Assembly: GCA_905250115.1 (NCBI GenBank)
Contig: CAJNOI010000063.1
Coordinates: 57,554-121,553 of the forward strand
DNA: 64,000 nucleotides
DNA from: Adineta steineri
Lineage: Eukaryota; Rotifera; Eurotatoria; Adinetida; Adinetidae
Direction: 5' to 3'
The notes beneath the pieces were generated by a model that saw only the letters and a list, made by a program, of their open reading frames with translations, did not search any database and was not told where the DNA came from. Position 1 is the stretch's first letter, and every line of letters starts with the position of its first letter. Position numbers and translations under genes: made by a program. Positions 63,057 through 64,000 of this stretch are shown here, one piece after another.

Positions 63057-64000
63057 GTGTAAATCACGGATCGATTCGGCTCAACATGGCAGAAAAAAAC
63101 GTTGAGCCAAACCCTTTTCAGAAGCAATTCTTTTTGAACCAGACTGTCTGTTTCGAGATTTATATTTTGAATTCGACTTTGAAAATATCCTGGTAAAACG
63201 AAATCTTTGTTAGACTTGAAACTAAAGAATCAATACCATAGAATATTAAAAGACTAATGAAGAAAATATGAAATAATTATCCGATGAAACGTCTATATAT
63301 ATTATGATTTTCATATTCATAAATCTATACAAAATATCGATGTCTGTGAAACAAACTTTCATCAAAATTTCATAGAAATATAGCATATTCGACAGATCCT
63401 TAACAAACAAATAAGGAACTACAGTATTTTTCATTAACATGATCATCACAAGCACTTTGAGCTTAGTATTGCACCTTGTTAAGTCGTGCAGAAAAATTGA
63501 ACTTAAACTGGAAATCTATGACCTCTGAATATAATCTAAATATGTCATATAGAAATTTTCCTGTCTTAAAGAGAATTTCTTAACAGTATAACTAGACACA
63601 CTGCAATAACGAAGAGTTCTGAGAAGAAAATCATAAATTAGATCAATCTAAGTTCATTCAATTTTGTGATCTTTCCTTATTCAATTAAAACTAGTTGCTG
63701 ATCAGAATTTCATCTTGAATAAAAATAAAATACTTCAAGAAAAGGATCAATATGCAAGTCTTATATGACTCAATCTGTGTGATTCGAAAAGTTTTATTAT
63801 TATTAAACTTATTAAGAAATGTAAATTGAGTTGTGAAAATTATTATAGTAGAGATATGATTAAAGTAAATATCGTAGAATTACAATTATAATGGCGATCA
63901 TTTAAACATCTACTATTTTATTATAATCAACTCATATTTAATGCCAATACATTGTTACAGAAAAAGAAACAAATCTTATCTAATCGTTTAGTCTCATTCT
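63057..64000. other. Right end of the window, no gene seen
   Basis: AT-rich, with no frame that has splice context or recognisable motifs. It could be the intron or 3' flank of the PAN gene. Confidence 0.4.

Overview
The window is eukaryotic nuclear DNA from a small animal, most likely a bdelloid rotifer. It is very AT-rich, most introns are 45-65 bp, and third codon positions are almost all A or T. It carries metazoan orthologues (UBR4, SRCAP/Domino, AS3MT, CLINT1, CZIB, ATP5IF1, KIAA2013) beside gene types I know as expanded in bdelloids: an ADP-ribosyltransferase-type protein N-terminus, a B-box/coiled-coil protein and a secreted PAN/apple protein. Repeated TGTGGG-type hairpins also fit, because TGTGGG is the reported bdelloid telomere unit. 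The species assignment is inference.

Layout. 1-42 is the last exon of a forward gene. 771-19755 (minus) is a complete UBR4 ubiquitin ligase gene; my 19-exon model gives 4947 codons with every junction in phase. 20624-21415 (plus) is a secreted YbaY/YscW plus potato-inhibitor-I fusion protein. 23315-25266 (plus) is an SLC22-type transporter. 25864-32043 (minus) is the SRCAP/Domino remodeller, divergent from AS3MT (32627-34079, plus). 34847-36341 (plus) is a TGY MAP kinase. 36752-36970 (minus) is a small HLH protein, 37229-37781 (minus) CZIB and 38323-38511 (plus) the ATP synthase inhibitor IF1. 39042-39835 (plus) is a second YbaY-PI fusion gene. A 10-base N gap at 39969-39978 cuts a minus-strand gene of the rotifer ADP-ribosyltransferase type. 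42598-45140 (minus) holds two tandem CUB-like/LDLa/transmembrane paralogues. Then come an ATF2-like bZIP gene (45657-47171, minus), CLINT1/epsinR (48107-50844, minus), the KIAA2013 homologue (51410-54373, plus), a coiled-coil death-domain protein (54740-56782, plus), a short B-box gene (57282-58100, plus), a gene-poor repeat-bearing stretch (58.1-62.6 kb) and a PAN-domain secreted protein (62595-63056, plus).

Most striking is the pair of YbaY-PI genes. Each has a signal peptide, a domain otherwise known to me from Gram-negative envelope lipoproteins, and a C-terminal eglin/CI-2-like serine protease inhibitor. The two copies lie 18 kb apart, share all three intron positions and nearly all exon lengths, and differ in the predicted inhibitory P1 residue (Met versus Lys). 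The second theme is small foldback (MITE-like) elements inside the unusually long introns of UBR4 and KIAA2013 and in intergenic DNA, including a nested pair. No complete autonomous transposon, CRISPR array or rRNA gene was seen.
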